The notes: a model not told the origin generated them from the letters alone. DNA of 64,000 nucleotides from Curtobacterium sp. 458 (GCF_030406605.1 NZ_CP129104.1:1690552-1754551), one strand, 5' to 3'; shown: positions 9,023-17,323, counted from the first letter of the stretch. A program made the numbers and translations.

Positions 9023-9937
9023 TCAGCGCGCCAGTGGGTCGAGGTTGAGCGTCGTTCCCTCGTAGAGGTACTGGTCGTCGCCGAACACCTGCACGCCCTC
9101 GTTCAACCACACGAGCGCGCGCACGCTGATGCCGAACCGCGCCGCGACGTCACCGATGAGGTCGTCCGGCGCCACGACGTAGGACCTCGGCGCGCCACTC
9201 GGCGTCGTCGCAGTGACCTTCCCGGCAGCGTTCGACCGTGAACCACCGTCGACGGGTCGCACGTTCGTCGTCCGTGCGGGCACCGACCAGCGAACCGTCG
9301 TCACGGCGAGGACCTTGCCGGGGCCGAGCTCGACCGGGACCGCGGCGTCCGGCCCGGCGGACGAGTACGTCACGAGGGTCGTGAGCCCGGACGGGTCGAC
9401 GCCCGACCCGTCGAGCGGCACCGTCGCCGAGGATCCGGGTGCCGCGGTCGCGCCGCCGAGTTGGTGGTCGCCGACGCCGCGGTAGGTGAGACCGTCGCCG
9501 ACCGACCGCGGCTTCTCGAACAGGGAGACCGACACCGGGACGGGCAGCGTCGACGTGAAGCCGGAGTACTGCGCCGAGAACGTGTCGTCCCCGTCGGAGA
9601 CCATGCGGAAGTGGAAGTGGACGCTGCCGAGCGGTGACGCGACGTTCCCCTCCGCCACGACCGTGCCGGCGGCGATCCGGCTCAGGGTCGGCGCGGGAGC
9701 CGCCGCTTCCGACGGCTCGGGGGTCGGTGTCCGCGGATGTGCCGACGCCTCGAGCAGGGCCTCGGCCGACGACTCGTCCGGCGTCGGGGTCGGGCTCGCG
9801 GAGACGCTCGCGGAGGGCGAGGTGCGTGTCGGTCCCGGAACGGACTCCGTGCCGCGGAGCAGCGCGCACCCGCCCAACGTGACGATGCCGATCGTCACGA
9901 ACCCCAGCGTGGCGACCGTCCTCGGTGCAGTCCTCAT
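9023..9937 (-). CDS. LysM-domain lipoprotein
   Basis: A 304-residue exported protein. The signal peptide ends in a lipobox (VTLGGC, acceptor Cys24), followed by a Ser/Thr/Pro-rich linker (about 28-80), a beta-rich middle domain of unknown family (about 85-235), and a C-terminal LysM-like segment (about 253-300; YVVAPDDLIGDVAARFGISVRALVWLNE split by the usual turn) that would bind peptidoglycan. It is probably anchored to the membrane with its LysM domain in the wall. A GGGAGGGGG ribosome site precedes the ATG. The middle domain gives no enzymatic motif. Confidence 0.8.
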   Translation of the reverse strand: MRTAPRTVATLGFVTIGIVTLGGCALLRGTESVPGPTRTSPSASVSASPTPTPDESSAEALLEASAHPRTPTPEPSEAAAPAPTLSRIAAGTVVAEGNVASPLGSVHFHFRMVSDGDDTFSAQYSGFTSTLPVPVSVSLFEKPRSVGDGLTYRGVGDHQLGGATAAPGSSATVPLDGSGVDPSGLTTLVTYSSAGPDAAVPVELGPGKVLAVTTVRWSVPARTTNVRPVDGGSRSNAAGKVTATTPSGAPRSYVVAPDDLIGDVAARFGISVRALVWLNEGVQVFGDDQYLYEGTTLNLDPLAR

Positions 9938-10029
9938 CGTGTTCCCCCTCCCGTGCGATGCTAACCGGGGGGAGACCGTGCACGCGAACCGGTCGCTCGC
10001 TGTCGGCCGCAGGCGTTAGCGTCGTCGGC

Positions 10030-10527
10030 ATGGACCGTTCCGAGATCCTCGCCGCAGCAGCAGCCGCCCACGCCGCCCGCATCGCCGAGTCCGGCGGGGA
10101 CGACGCTGCGGCCCGAGCGCGAGCCGAGTCGGTCGCGGCGCGCGATGCCCTGGCCGACGATGCCGCTCGTCGACGGTCCGACGAATCCGCCCGCGCCGCC
10201 GACCGCACCGAGGGGGTGCTGTCGGACTGGCACCGGATGGGTACCCGTCGCGGTGTCAGCCCCGACGACCAGGTCCGCTCCGCGTGGTCGATCGCCGGTG
10301 TCCCCGAGCAGGGTGGTGCCCGAGCCCTCGCGAACGTGCTGCTGTCCACCGCAGGGCACGCCGGCCGTGTCGCCGACGCCGCTCGGCGCGACCCGAAGCT
10401 CGCCGGAGCCGCGAGTGCTGCGGCGCGCCGGACGGTGCGTCGGTACACGGACCACGGCGCGGGCATGGCCTCACTGGGGGACGTCCTCCGTGACGAGTCC
10501 CCGCGGCGGGAACCGGACGAGCACTGA
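10030..10527 (+). CDS. Hypothetical Ala/Arg-rich protein
   Basis: A 165-residue protein I do not recognise. The first 65 residues are an Ala/Arg/Asp-rich helical stretch that could form a coiled coil; the rest is also helical (LLSTAGHAGRVADAARRDP) and charged, with no signal peptide or membrane segment. The start ATG has TAGCGT (10017-10022) exactly 7 nt upstream and no ribosome site, suggesting a leaderless mRNA. It is divergent from the LysM lipoprotein gene. Confidence 0.65.
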   Translation: MDRSEILAAAAAAHAARIAESGGDDAAARARAESVAARDALADDAARRRSDESARAADRTEGVLSDWHRMGTRRGVSPDDQVRSAWSIAGVPEQGGARALANVLLSTAGHAGRVADAARRDPKLAGAASAAARRTVRRYTDHGAGMASLGDVLRDESPRREPDEH

Positions 10528-10529
10528 CG

Positions 10530-10578
10530 GTTTGGACCGCTCCGACGCTGACCAGGGCTTTCGTGGACCGATCCAAAC
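10530..10578. repeat. Spaced inverted repeat upstream of the sugar porter
   Basis: GTTTGGA (10530-10536) and TCCAAAC (10572-10578) form inverted arms 35 bp apart, and TGGACCG occurs twice as a direct repeat (10533-10539, 10564-10570). The pair lies just upstream of the sugar porter promoter and could be a looped operator or a weak terminator of the preceding gene. Confidence 0.4.
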
Positions 10579-10600
10579 GGTCTGACGACAGAATGACTGA

Positions 10601-10628
10601 TTGACAGGACATGGATTCGGGTTACGAT
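10601..10628 (+). promoter_or_regulatory. Promoter of the sugar porter gene
   Basis: A consensus -35 TTGACA (10601-10606) is followed after 16 bp by -10 TACGAT (10623-10628). It is the strongest sigma-70-type promoter I see in the window, predicting a leader of about 38 nt. Confidence 0.75.
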
Positions 10629-10672
10629 CGCTCCACGCGATGAAGCGCGATCACGGACGAAGGAGTCACCGA

Positions 10673-12130
10673 ATGGTCGACATCAAGCCGACAGCACCGG
10701 CTGTCGCACTGCCCCCCGTCGGCACGGGGCCGCACCGCCGTCGCCTCGGCGTGCTGGCGCTCGTCGCCACCTTCGGCGGCCTGCTCTTCGGGTACGACAC
10801 CGGTGTCATCAACGGTGCCCTGAACCCGATGAAGGCCGAGCTCGGCCTGACGAACCTCACCGAGGGCGTCGTCACGAGCTCCCTGCTGTTCGGCGCGGCG
10901 ATCGGCGCCATGCTCGGCGGTCGGGTCGCCGACGGGTGGGGGCGCCGGAAGACGATCATCCTGCTCGCCGTCGCGTTCTTCGTCGGCACACTCATCTGCG
11001 TCTTCTCCCCGTCCTTCGGTGTGATCGTCGTCGGCCGTGTGCTGCTCGGACTCGCGGTGGGCGGCGCCTCGACCGTCGTCCCAGTGTTCCTCGCGGAACT
11101 CGCGCCCTACGAGATCCGTGGTTCGCTGTCCGGCCGCAACGAGCTCATGATCGTGATCGGCCAGCTCGCCGCGTTCGTCGTGAACGCGATCATCGGCAGC
11201 CTCTGGGGTGAGGGCGGTGGCGTCTGGCGCGTCATGCTCGCCGTCTGTGCCCTCCCCGCGATCGCGCTGTTCGTCGGCATGCTGCGGGTGCCCGAGTCGC
11301 CGCGGTGGCTCGCGTCGAAGGGGCGCAACGACGAGGCGCTCGAGGTGCTCGGGCAGATCCGCTCGAAGGAGCGCGCGACGGCGGAGCTCGAGGACATCAA
11401 GCGGACGAACGAGTTCGAGGCGAAGGTCCAGCGGCAGAGCGGGTGGCGCACGCTGCTCGGCAACAAGTGGCTCATCCGCATCGTGCTCATCGGCGCGGGG
11501 CTCGGCGTCGCCCAGCAGCTCACCGGCATCAACTCGATCATGTACTACGGCCAGACGGTCCTCATCGAGTCCGGTTTCGAGGCGCAGGCAGCGCTCATCG
11601 CCAACATCGCTCCCGGTGTCATCGCCGTGATCGGTGGGGTGATCGCCCTCGCGAACATGGAGCGCATCAACCGTCGGACCACGCTCATCATCGGGTTCTC
11701 GCTGACCACCGTGTGCCACTTCCTCATCGGCATCGCCTCGATGCTGCTCGTGACGGGCAACCCGGCGCGCCCGTGGGTGATCCTGTTCCTCGTCGTCGCC
11801 TTCGTCGGATCGATGCAGACCTTCCTCAACATCGCAGTGTGGGTCGTCCTGTCCGAGATCTTCCCGACGCAGATCCGCGCACTCGGCATGGGCATCGCGG
11901 TGTTCTGCCTCTGGATCGCGAACGCGTTCCTCGGGCTGTACTTCCCGACGATCGTGGCGGCGACCGGCATCACCGGGACGTTCTTCGGCTTCGCCGTCGT
12001 CGGCGTCCTCGCCCTGCTCTTCATCTGGAAGTTCGTACCGGAGAGCCGCGGCCGCACCCTGGAGGAGGTCGAGGAGGGCGTCACCACCGGCAACATCTTC
12101 GTGGTCGACAAGAAGAAGGCGCGCGCCTGA
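10673..12130 (+). CDS. Sugar porter family MFS transporter
   Basis: A 485-residue, 12-helix major facilitator of the sugar porter family (relatives include proton-coupled xylose, galactose, glucose and myo-inositol importers). Family signatures are present: GGLLFGYDTGVINGA in helix 1, GRVADGWGRRK after helix 2, PESPRWL before the central loop, QQLTGINSIMYY in helix 7, and PESRGRTLEEVE after helix 12. The substrate cannot be read from sequence; the helix-7 motif suggests a hexose or inositol. The ATG at 10673 was chosen because GAAGGAG lies 7 nt upstream. Confidence 0.9.
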   Translation: MVDIKPTAPAVALPPVGTGPHRRRLGVLALVATFGGLLFGYDTGVINGALNPMKAELGLTNLTEGVVTSSLLFGAAIGAMLGGRVADGWGRRKTIILLAVAFFVGTLICVFSPSFGVIVVGRVLLGLAVGGASTVVPVFLAELAPYEIRGSLSGRNELMIVIGQLAAFVVNAIIGSLWGEGGGVWRVMLAVCALPAIALFVGMLRVPESPRWLASKGRNDEALEVLGQIRSKERATAELEDIKRTNEFEAKVQRQSGWRTLLGNKWLIRIVLIGAGLGVAQQLTGINSIMYYGQTVLIESGFEAQAALIANIAPGVIAVIGGVIALANMERINRRTTLIIGFSLTTVCHFLIGIASMLLVTGNPARPWVILFLVVAFVGSMQTFLNIAVWVVLSEIFPTQIRALGMGIAVFCLWIANAFLGLYFPTIVAATGITGTFFGFAVVGVLALLFIWKFVPESRGRTLEEVEEGVTTGNIFVVDKKKARA

Positions 12131-12140
12131 CCGCGCACGA

Positions 12141-12192
12141 CTGACGGACGGGAGGCCCTTGGCGGATCCGCCACGGGCCTCCCGTCCGTCAG
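12141..12192. terminator. Large hairpin terminator
   Basis: Inverted repeat with 26-bp arms (12141-12166 and 12167-12192) and one mismatch, no loop, containing the GACGGGAGGCC / GGCCTCCCGTC core. It follows the sugar porter stop by 10 bp and has no T-tract, as is common in high-GC actinobacteria. Confidence 0.75.
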
Positions 12193-12242
12193 TCACCCGG
12201 CTGAGAGCCGCGTGGTGACCCGACCGTAGGCTCGACCTGTCG

Positions 12243-12256
12243 TTGTACGCGTACAA
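12243..12256. promoter_or_regulatory. MarR-type operator upstream of the DUF4396 gene
   Basis: A perfect 14-bp palindrome TTGTACGCGTACAA lies 7 bp before the GTG start of the DUF4396-marR operon, and about 9 bp downstream of a TAGGCT -10-like hexamer (12229-12234). Near-identical sites occur twice before the ClC gene, so the adjacent MarR protein is the likely ligand. Confidence 0.7.
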
Positions 12257-12262
12257 GTCGAG

Positions 12263-12976
12263 GTGGTGGCCGTGGTCGAGCTCGGGACCCATGCCTTCCC
12301 GTCCCCGCTCACCGCGCTCTGCGCGGTGCTCCTGGTCGTCGCGGTCGGTTGCACGGCGTTCGTCGCCGTCGACGTCGTCCGGCACCCGCCGCGGATGCGG
12401 GTGATGGCGCTCGTCTGGCCGCTGACGATGTTGTTCGGCAGCGTCGTCTGGCTCGTGTTCTACCTCCGACGCGGGAGGGCGACCGCGCCGGACCACGGCC
12501 GGTGGGCCGGGACGGCGATCGACACGAGCCACTGCGGCGCAGGGTGTGCACTCGGCGACCTGGTGGGCGAGTTCGGGCTCGCCTGGTTCCCGGCGATCGG
12601 TGCCGTCATCGGGCTGGGTTCGCTCTACCAGGACCGCATGGTCGCAGGGTGGGTCGTGGACTTCGTCCTCGCCTACCTGCTCGGCATCGGCTTCCAGTAC
12701 TTCGCCATCGCCCCGATGCGCGGCCTCGGCGTCCGTGCCGGGCTCGTCGCCGCGCTCAAGGCCGACACGCTGAGCATCGTCGCGTGGCAGATCGGGATGT
12801 ACGGGCTCATGGCCGTGTGGCAGCTCGTCGTGTTCCCCGCGCTCTTCGGCGGACGGGCGAGTGTCTTCTCGCCGGAGTTCTGGGTGGCGATGCAGCTCGC
12901 CATGGTCGCCGGGTTCGTGTGCGCCTACCCGGTGAACGCCTGGCTGGTGCGTCGCGGGATCAAGGAGGCCATGTGA
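12263..12976 (+). CDS. DUF4396 membrane protein
   Basis: A 237-residue integral membrane protein with about six hydrophobic helices (roughly residues 15-37, 46-68, 100-124, 126-150, 165-190, 205-228). A loop with two cysteines and a histidine (DTSHCGAGCALGDLVGE, about 87-103) is typical of DUF4396 proteins and could bind metal. The family is uncharacterised. The GTG start directly follows the MarR-type operator. The marR gene begins 22 bp downstream, so the pair is an operon. Confidence 0.75.
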   Translation: MVAVVELGTHAFPSPLTALCAVLLVVAVGCTAFVAVDVVRHPPRMRVMALVWPLTMLFGSVVWLVFYLRRGRATAPDHGRWAGTAIDTSHCGAGCALGDLVGEFGLAWFPAIGAVIGLGSLYQDRMVAGWVVDFVLAYLLGIGFQYFAIAPMRGLGVRAGLVAALKADTLSIVAWQIGMYGLMAVWQLVVFPALFGGRASVFSPEFWVAMQLAMVAGFVCAYPVNAWLVRRGIKEAM

Positions 12977-12997
12977 CGGGCTGCGAGGATGGTGGGC

Positions 12998-13447
12998 ATG
13001 GCTGAGATCGACGAGGTGCTCGCGGCGTCCCGAGGGCTGCTCGGCATCGTCGCGCGTTCGCTGACGCCCGCCCTCGAGCACGTCACCGTCCCGCAGTTCC
13101 GGCTGATCGTGCTCGTCACCACGCTGGGGCCGACCCGTGCCGGCGACCTCGCCGAGCGTCTGGCGGTCGAACCCTCCACGCTGACGCGCAACGTCGACCG
13201 CCTCGTGGCCGGAGGTTGGGTCGAGCGCCGGCCGGGTGCTGCGAACCGGCGTGAGGTGCTCGTGGCCGCGACGGACCGCGGTCGGGCGCTCGTCGACGAG
13301 GTCAGCGCGCGACGGAGCCGTGAGCTGGCGGAGGTACTGGAGCGGGTGCCCGAGGCGGAGCGGCCCGCGGTGGTCGCCGGGATGCGGGCGCTGCGGACGG
13401 CGATGGACGAGCCGCTGCCGGAGGAGGTCTCGGCCTTCGGGGGCTGA
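12998..13447 (+). CDS. MarR family transcriptional regulator
   Basis: A 149-residue winged-helix regulator. The recognition region RAGDLAERLAVEPSTLTRNV (about 48-67) and the wing (RRPGAANRREVLVAATDRG split around the beta-turn) are standard MarR features. It lies between a DUF4396 gene and a ClC channel gene; the same TTGTACGCGTACAA-like palindrome occurs before both, so it probably represses its own operon and the ClC gene. An alternative ATG lies 9 nt upstream. There is no conserved N-terminal Cys, so it is not an OhrR-type sensor. Confidence 0.85.
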   Translation: MAEIDEVLAASRGLLGIVARSLTPALEHVTVPQFRLIVLVTTLGPTRAGDLAERLAVEPSTLTRNVDRLVAGGWVERRPGAANRREVLVAATDRGRALVDEVSARRSRELAEVLERVPEAERPAVVAGMRALRTAMDEPLPEEVSAFGG

Positions 13448-13472
13448 CCCAGCAGTGCTCGCCTCCCTGTAG

Positions 13473-13503
13473 TTGCACGCGTACAATCATTGTGCTCGTA
13501 CAA
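13473..13503. promoter_or_regulatory. Tandem MarR-type operators upstream of the ClC gene
   Basis: Two copies of the same motif, TTGCACGCGTACAA (13473-13486) and TTGTGCTCGTACAA (13490-13503), are centred 17 bp apart and reach to 13 bp before the ClC start. Both match TTGTACGCGTACAA found before the DUF4396-marR operon with one to three changes. Confidence 0.7.
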
Positions 13504-13515
13504 CTCTGGAGGACC

Positions 13516-15285
13516 GTGTCGACATCCGCTCCCGCCCGCTCCCACCTGCACGCCGCTGGTACCCGCTTCGGCGGCGCCGCCGTCCGACTCGGCCTGCCCG
13601 CCCTCGTCGTCGGTGCCGGCGCCGGGCTCGCCGCCGTCGTCTTCCGCTGGCTCATCGAGCACGCCACGTGGGTCTTCAGCGGGCACGCCGACTACTCCGC
13701 GACCAGCGGGCACCCCGCGAACCCGTGGGTCCCGTGGCTCGGCGCCGGCTTCGTGGTGCTCGCCCCCGCGGTCGGCGGGCTGCTCTACGGGCCGCTCATC
13801 CACCGGTTCGCGCGTGAGGCGCGGGGGCACGGCGTGCCCGAGGTCATGTTCGCGGTCGACCGGAACGGCGGTCGGATCCGCGGCAGCGTCGCCGTCGTGA
13901 AGGCCCTCGCGAGCGCGATCTGCATCGGGGCAGGCGGCTCCGTCGGCAGGGAGGGTCCGATCATCCAGATCGGCTCGGCACTCGGTTCGACGATCGGCCG
14001 GTGGATGCGGATGCCCGAGGTCCGGCTGAAGACCCTCGTCGCGTGCGGTGCGGCCGGCGGAATCTCCGCCACGTTCAACGCTCCCGTGGCCGGGGTCTTC
14101 TTCGCGCTCGAGCTCCTCCTCCGCGACTTCACCCCGACGTCGTTCGGCGCGGTGGCGATCGCGAGTGTGACAGCGGCGCTCGTCGGGCGTTCGGTCTTCG
14201 GCGACTCGGCGTTCCTGCACCTGCCGGCCATCGGCGGGGTCACCCCACCGGAGTACCTGCTCTTCGCGCTGCTCGGGCTCGTCGCGGGAGCGGTGGGCAT
14301 CGGCTTCACCCGGGTGCTCTACCTCGTCGAGGACGCCTGCGACCTCCTGTGGCGGGCGAGCCGCGGTCCGGAGTGGCTGCGGCCCGTCGTCGGCGGCCTG
14401 CTCCTCGGCCTGCTCCTGCTCGCGCTGCCCCAGATGTACGGCGTCGGGTACCCGGTCCTCGAGCACGGGGTCGCCGGGCAGTACGCGCTCGGGTTCCTCG
14501 CCGTGCTCGTGGTCGGGAAGGTGCTCGCCACCTCGTTGACGCTCGGGATCGGCGGTTCCGGCGGGGTGTTCGCGCCGTCGCTGTTCATCGGGGCCATGGT
14601 CGGTGCGGCCTTCGGCGAGGCCGCGGCGGTGGTCGAGCCGGCCCTGCACGGGCAGATCGGGGCGTTCGCGGTCGTCGGGATGGGAGCGGTGTTCGCCGGG
14701 TCGACCCGCGCACCGATCACGGCGGGCATCATGCTCTTCGAGTTGACCGGCGACTACGCGCTCGTCCTGCCGGTCGTCGTCGCGGTCGTCATCGCGACGG
14801 CGGTGTCGAAGGTCCTGTCGCGCGACACCGTGTACACGCTCAAGCTCAGTCGCCGCGGCGTGGACCTGACCGACTCGGCGGTCCCGGTCCGCCGGTCCTC
14901 GGGGGCGACGGTCGGTGGTGCCGCGCGGCCGCTCGGCGCGCTGGTACCGTTGACCGCGACCGCAGCCGAGGCGCTCGTGGCCGTCGAGACCGGCGGTGGG
15001 GCACCGGTCGTCGTGGTGGACGCCGAGGGACGCTTCGCGGGCGTCGTGTCCGCGCGGTCGGCCGGCGAATCGGTGCTCACCGACGTGGACTTCGCGGACC
15101 GTCCGGTGCTCGACGTCGCGTCCGACGTGACGGCGGTCCACGACGACGTCGAGCTCGACGGGGTCGTGCAGGACGTGATCGAGGCGTCGGACACCGCCGG
15201 CCTGCCGGCGGTCGACGGGGACGGCCGCCCGGTCGGGTGGCTCGGTCGGGCAGACGCGCTGCGGGCTCTGGTCCCCGCCGCCTGA
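13516..15285 (+). CDS. ClC family chloride channel or Cl-/H+ antiporter
   Basis: A 589-residue ClC protein. Selectivity-filter signatures are visible: GSVGREGP with the gating Glu146, and GIGGSGGVFAPS (the GxFxP element). The N-terminal ~440 residues form the membrane domain; residues about 470-589 look like a degenerate pair of CBS domains, as in regulated ClC proteins. It moves chloride or another anion such as fluoride or nitrate. The GTG at 13516 was chosen because GGAGGA lies just before it and the earlier in-frame GTG falls inside an operator. It is probably controlled by the adjacent MarR protein. Confidence 0.88.
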   Translation: MSTSAPARSHLHAAGTRFGGAAVRLGLPALVVGAGAGLAAVVFRWLIEHATWVFSGHADYSATSGHPANPWVPWLGAGFVVLAPAVGGLLYGPLIHRFAREARGHGVPEVMFAVDRNGGRIRGSVAVVKALASAICIGAGGSVGREGPIIQIGSALGSTIGRWMRMPEVRLKTLVACGAAGGISATFNAPVAGVFFALELLLRDFTPTSFGAVAIASVTAALVGRSVFGDSAFLHLPAIGGVTPPEYLLFALLGLVAGAVGIGFTRVLYLVEDACDLLWRASRGPEWLRPVVGGLLLGLLLLALPQMYGVGYPVLEHGVAGQYALGFLAVLVVGKVLATSLTLGIGGSGGVFAPSLFIGAMVGAAFGEAAAVVEPALHGQIGAFAVVGMGAVFAGSTRAPITAGIMLFELTGDYALVLPVVVAVVIATAVSKVLSRDTVYTLKLSRRGVDLTDSAVPVRRSSGATVGGAARPLGALVPLTATAAEALVAVETGGGAPVVVVDAEGRFAGVVSARSAGESVLTDVDFADRPVLDVASDVTAVHDDVELDGVVQDVIEASDTAGLPAVDGDGRPVGWLGRADALRALVPAA

Positions 15286-15331
15286 CGGACTGGAGGCGCG
15301 GTACCAGCTGGCACCGCGCCTCCAGTCCGTC
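15284..15331. terminator. Bidirectional hairpin terminator
   Basis: Perfect 19-bp arms (15284-15302 and 15313-15331; core ACTGGAGGCGCGGT) with a 10-nt loop, lying between the convergent ClC and quinone oxidoreductase genes and starting inside the ClC stop codon. Confidence 0.8.
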
Positions 15332-15342
15332 TGCTGCGTGCG

Positions 15343-16341
15343 CTACGGGCGCAGGAGCACCTTGCCGACGCGGCCGGCGGTGTCGCTGGCGCGCGCCGCG
15401 GCGCGGGCCTCCTCGAACGGGAAGACCTCCGAGACCGGGAGGGTCAGCGAACCGTCGAGCACGCGCGAGATGAGCTCGCCGAAGAGCTGCTGCTTGAGCG
15501 GCGCGTCCATGGTCTTGCTGACGACCGCGCCCCAGAAGCCCTTGACCGTGAGCTGGCCGAAGATGACCTTGCCCGACGGGATCTCGAGGGTGGGGGAGGC
15601 CATCGCGCCGAACACGACGAGGGTGCCGTTCTCGCCCATCACCGAGGCGATGTCACCGGCGGCCTTGCCGCCGACGGACTCGACGCCCGCGATGATCGGG
15701 GCGCCGCCGGTGATCGCGCGGACCTGGTCCTGCCAGTCGTCCGCGTCCGTGGCGACGATGCGGTCGATGCCCTGCTCGCGGAGCTCCTCGACACCGGCGG
15801 CGCGACGGACGAGCCCGATGACGTTGATGCCGCGGGCCTTGCCGAGCTGCGCGACCATGCGGCCGACCGCACCGTTCGCGGCGTTCTGGATGAGCCAGTC
15901 GCCCTCGTGCAGGTCGAGCGAGTGGAGCAGGCTGATGGCGCTGAACGGCATCGAGACGAGCTGCGCGGCGTCCTCGTCGGTCATCGCGTCCGGCACCGGC
16001 ACGAGACCCGCGGCGTTCGCGACGTAGTACTCGGCCCAGACGCCGAAGGTGCCACCGGCGACGCGCTGGCCGACCGACAGGTTCGTGACGCCCTCGCCGA
16101 GCGCCTCGACGACGCCGAGCGCCTCGGTGCCGGAGGCCGCGGGGAGCTCGGGCTTGAAGCCGTACGTGCCGCGGATGGTCCACAGGTCGTGGTTGTGGAT
16201 CGGGGAGAGGACGGTGCGGACGAGGACCTCGCCGGCGCCCGGGGTGGGGACCGGGCGCTCCTCGGCGGTCAGCACGTCGGCGGGCTCGCCGAACTCGTGG
16301 TGGACGACGGCGCGCATGGCGGTGGGGGTGGTGTCGGTCAT
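15343..16341 (-). CDS. Zinc-independent MDR family quinone oxidoreductase
   Basis: A 332-residue medium-chain dehydrogenase/reductase of the NADPH:quinone oxidoreductase type. Residues about 10-130 form the GroES-like domain (PTPGAGEVLVRT, the ALGEG.. VGQRVAGG turn), followed by a Rossmann fold (NAANGAVGRMVAQLGKARG around 150-170). No structural-zinc Cys cluster is visible. The start follows the ohr stop by 2 nt, so it belongs to the peroxide-response operon and may detoxify reactive carbonyls or quinones. Confidence 0.85.
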   Translation of the reverse strand: MTDTTPTAMRAVVHHEFGEPADVLTAEERPVPTPGAGEVLVRTVLSPIHNHDLWTIRGTYGFKPELPAASGTEALGVVEALGEGVTNLSVGQRVAGGTFGVWAEYYVANAAGLVPVPDAMTDEDAAQLVSMPFSAISLLHSLDLHEGDWLIQNAANGAVGRMVAQLGKARGINVIGLVRRAAGVEELREQGIDRIVATDADDWQDQVRAITGGAPIIAGVESVGGKAAGDIASVMGENGTLVVFGAMASPTLEIPSGKVIFGQLTVKGFWGAVVSKTMDAPLKQQLFGELISRVLDGSLTLPVSEVFPFEEARAAARASDTAGRVGKVLLRP

Positions 16342-16343
16342 GG

Positions 16344-16766
16344 TCAGTCCTCCGAGACGGTGATGGTGACGTCGATGTTGCCGCGGGTGGCGTTCGAGTA
16401 CGGGCACACCTGGTGCGCGGCGTCCGCGAGGGCCTGGGCCTGGTCGTGCTCGAGTCCGGGCAGCACGACCTCGAGCAGCACGGCGAGCTGGTAGCCACCG
16501 TCGCCGTTCGGGCCGATCTGCACGCGGCCGCCGACGGACGAGTCCGTGATCTTCACCTTCTGCGCACGCGCGACACCCTGGAGTGCGGAGTGGAAGCAGG
16601 CGGCGTACCCGGCGGCGAACAGCTGCTCCGGGTTCGTCCCGTTGCCCGAGCCGCCCATCTCCTTCGGGATCGCGAGGTCGAGCGCGAACGAGCCGTCGCT
16701 GGTCGCGACACGGCCGTCGCGGCCGGCACCGGTGGAGAGGGCCTCGGCGGTGTAGAGGGCTTCCAT
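16344..16766 (-). CDS. ohr: Organic hydroperoxide resistance protein Ohr
   Basis: A 140-residue OsmC/Ohr family peroxidase. The two redox cysteines are Cys57 (AACFHSAL) and Cys121 (QVCPYSNATRGN), the catalytic pair that reduces organic hydroperoxides to alcohols with lipoylated proteins as reductant. The N-terminal MEALYTAEAL and the VCPYSNATRGN end are typical of Ohr rather than OsmC. A GGAAGGAACC ribosome site precedes the ATG. It lies between the regulator ohrR and a quinone oxidoreductase, all in one direction. Confidence 0.95.
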   Translation of the reverse strand: MEALYTAEALSTGAGRDGRVATSDGSFALDLAIPKEMGGSGNGTNPEQLFAAGYAACFHSALQGVARAQKVKITDSSVGGRVQIGPNGDGGYQLAVLLEVVLPGLEHDQAQALADAAHQVCPYSNATRGNIDVTITVSED

Positions 16767-16788
16767 GTGGTTCCTTCCTTCGTGGGGG

Positions 16789-17262
16789 TCAGTGCTGCTG
16801 CAGCGCCGCGCCGGAGGGCTCGTCGGCCCGGGGCTCGGCTGCGGCGTGCATGGTGGCGGTGAGGCGCTGGAGCGTGCCGATGAGCTCGAGCGCGGCCTGC
16901 TCGTCCGGCAGCCCCATGCCCTGTGCGATGCGGGCGGGGACGTGCGCGAGTTCGGGACGGATCGTGCGCCCGCGGTCACCGAGCGTGACGGTGACGACGC
17001 GCTCGTCGGTGCTCCGTCGCTCGCGGCGGACGAGGTCGGCCTGCTCCATGCGGCGCAGGAGCGGCGACAGGGTGCCGGAGTCGAGCTGCAGGTGGTCGCC
17101 GAGGGACGAGACGGTCTGGTCGCCCTCGATCCAGAGGGTGACCAGCACGAGGTACTGCGGGTACGTCAGGCCCCAGGGCTCGAGCATCGTGCGGTACGCC
17201 TGGGTCGTCGCGCGGGAGGCGGCGTAGAGGGAGAAGCACACCATCTCGTCGGTCACGGGCAT
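16789..17262 (-). CDS. ohrR: Organic peroxide-sensing repressor OhrR (MarR family)
   Basis: A 157-residue MarR-family regulator with the single conserved peroxide-sensing Cys9 in MVCFSLYAASR, the hallmark of OhrR. The winged helix is at about 45-100 (LGDHLQLDSGTLSPLLRRME). Oxidation of Cys9 by organic hydroperoxides releases DNA. It precedes ohr by 22 bp, so the three genes ohrR-ohr-quinone oxidoreductase form one autoregulated unit. Two palindromic sites lie just upstream of the start. Confidence 0.92.
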   Translation of the reverse strand: MPVTDEMVCFSLYAASRATTQAYRTMLEPWGLTYPQYLVLVTLWIEGDQTVSSLGDHLQLDSGTLSPLLRRMEQADLVRRERRSTDERVVTVTLGDRGRTIRPELAHVPARIAQGMGLPDEQAALELIGTLQRLTATMHAAAEPRADEPSGAALQQH

Positions 17263-17270
17263 GACGACAG

Positions 17271-17299
17271 TGTTGCACGCAACTCAGTTGCGCACAACT
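17271..17299. promoter_or_regulatory. Probable OhrR operators
   Basis: Two adjacent imperfect palindromes, GTTGCACGCAAC (17272-17283) and AGTTGCGCACAACT (17286-17299), centred 15 bp apart, lie 9-37 bp upstream of ohrR. The arms GTTGC/GCAAC recur in both. Position and symmetry fit autoregulation by OhrR. Confidence 0.65.
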
Positions 17300-17323
17300 G
17301 GTTTGGACGGGCGCACAGTGACA

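Noticed and set aside
5847..9110. A 1087-codon open frame on the minus strand opposite the nitronate monooxygenase and pgi genes
   Set aside because: It crosses two well-supported plus-strand genes and their intergenic region and gives an Arg/Glu/Val-rich protein with no domain; this is the usual antisense artefact at about 70 percent GC.
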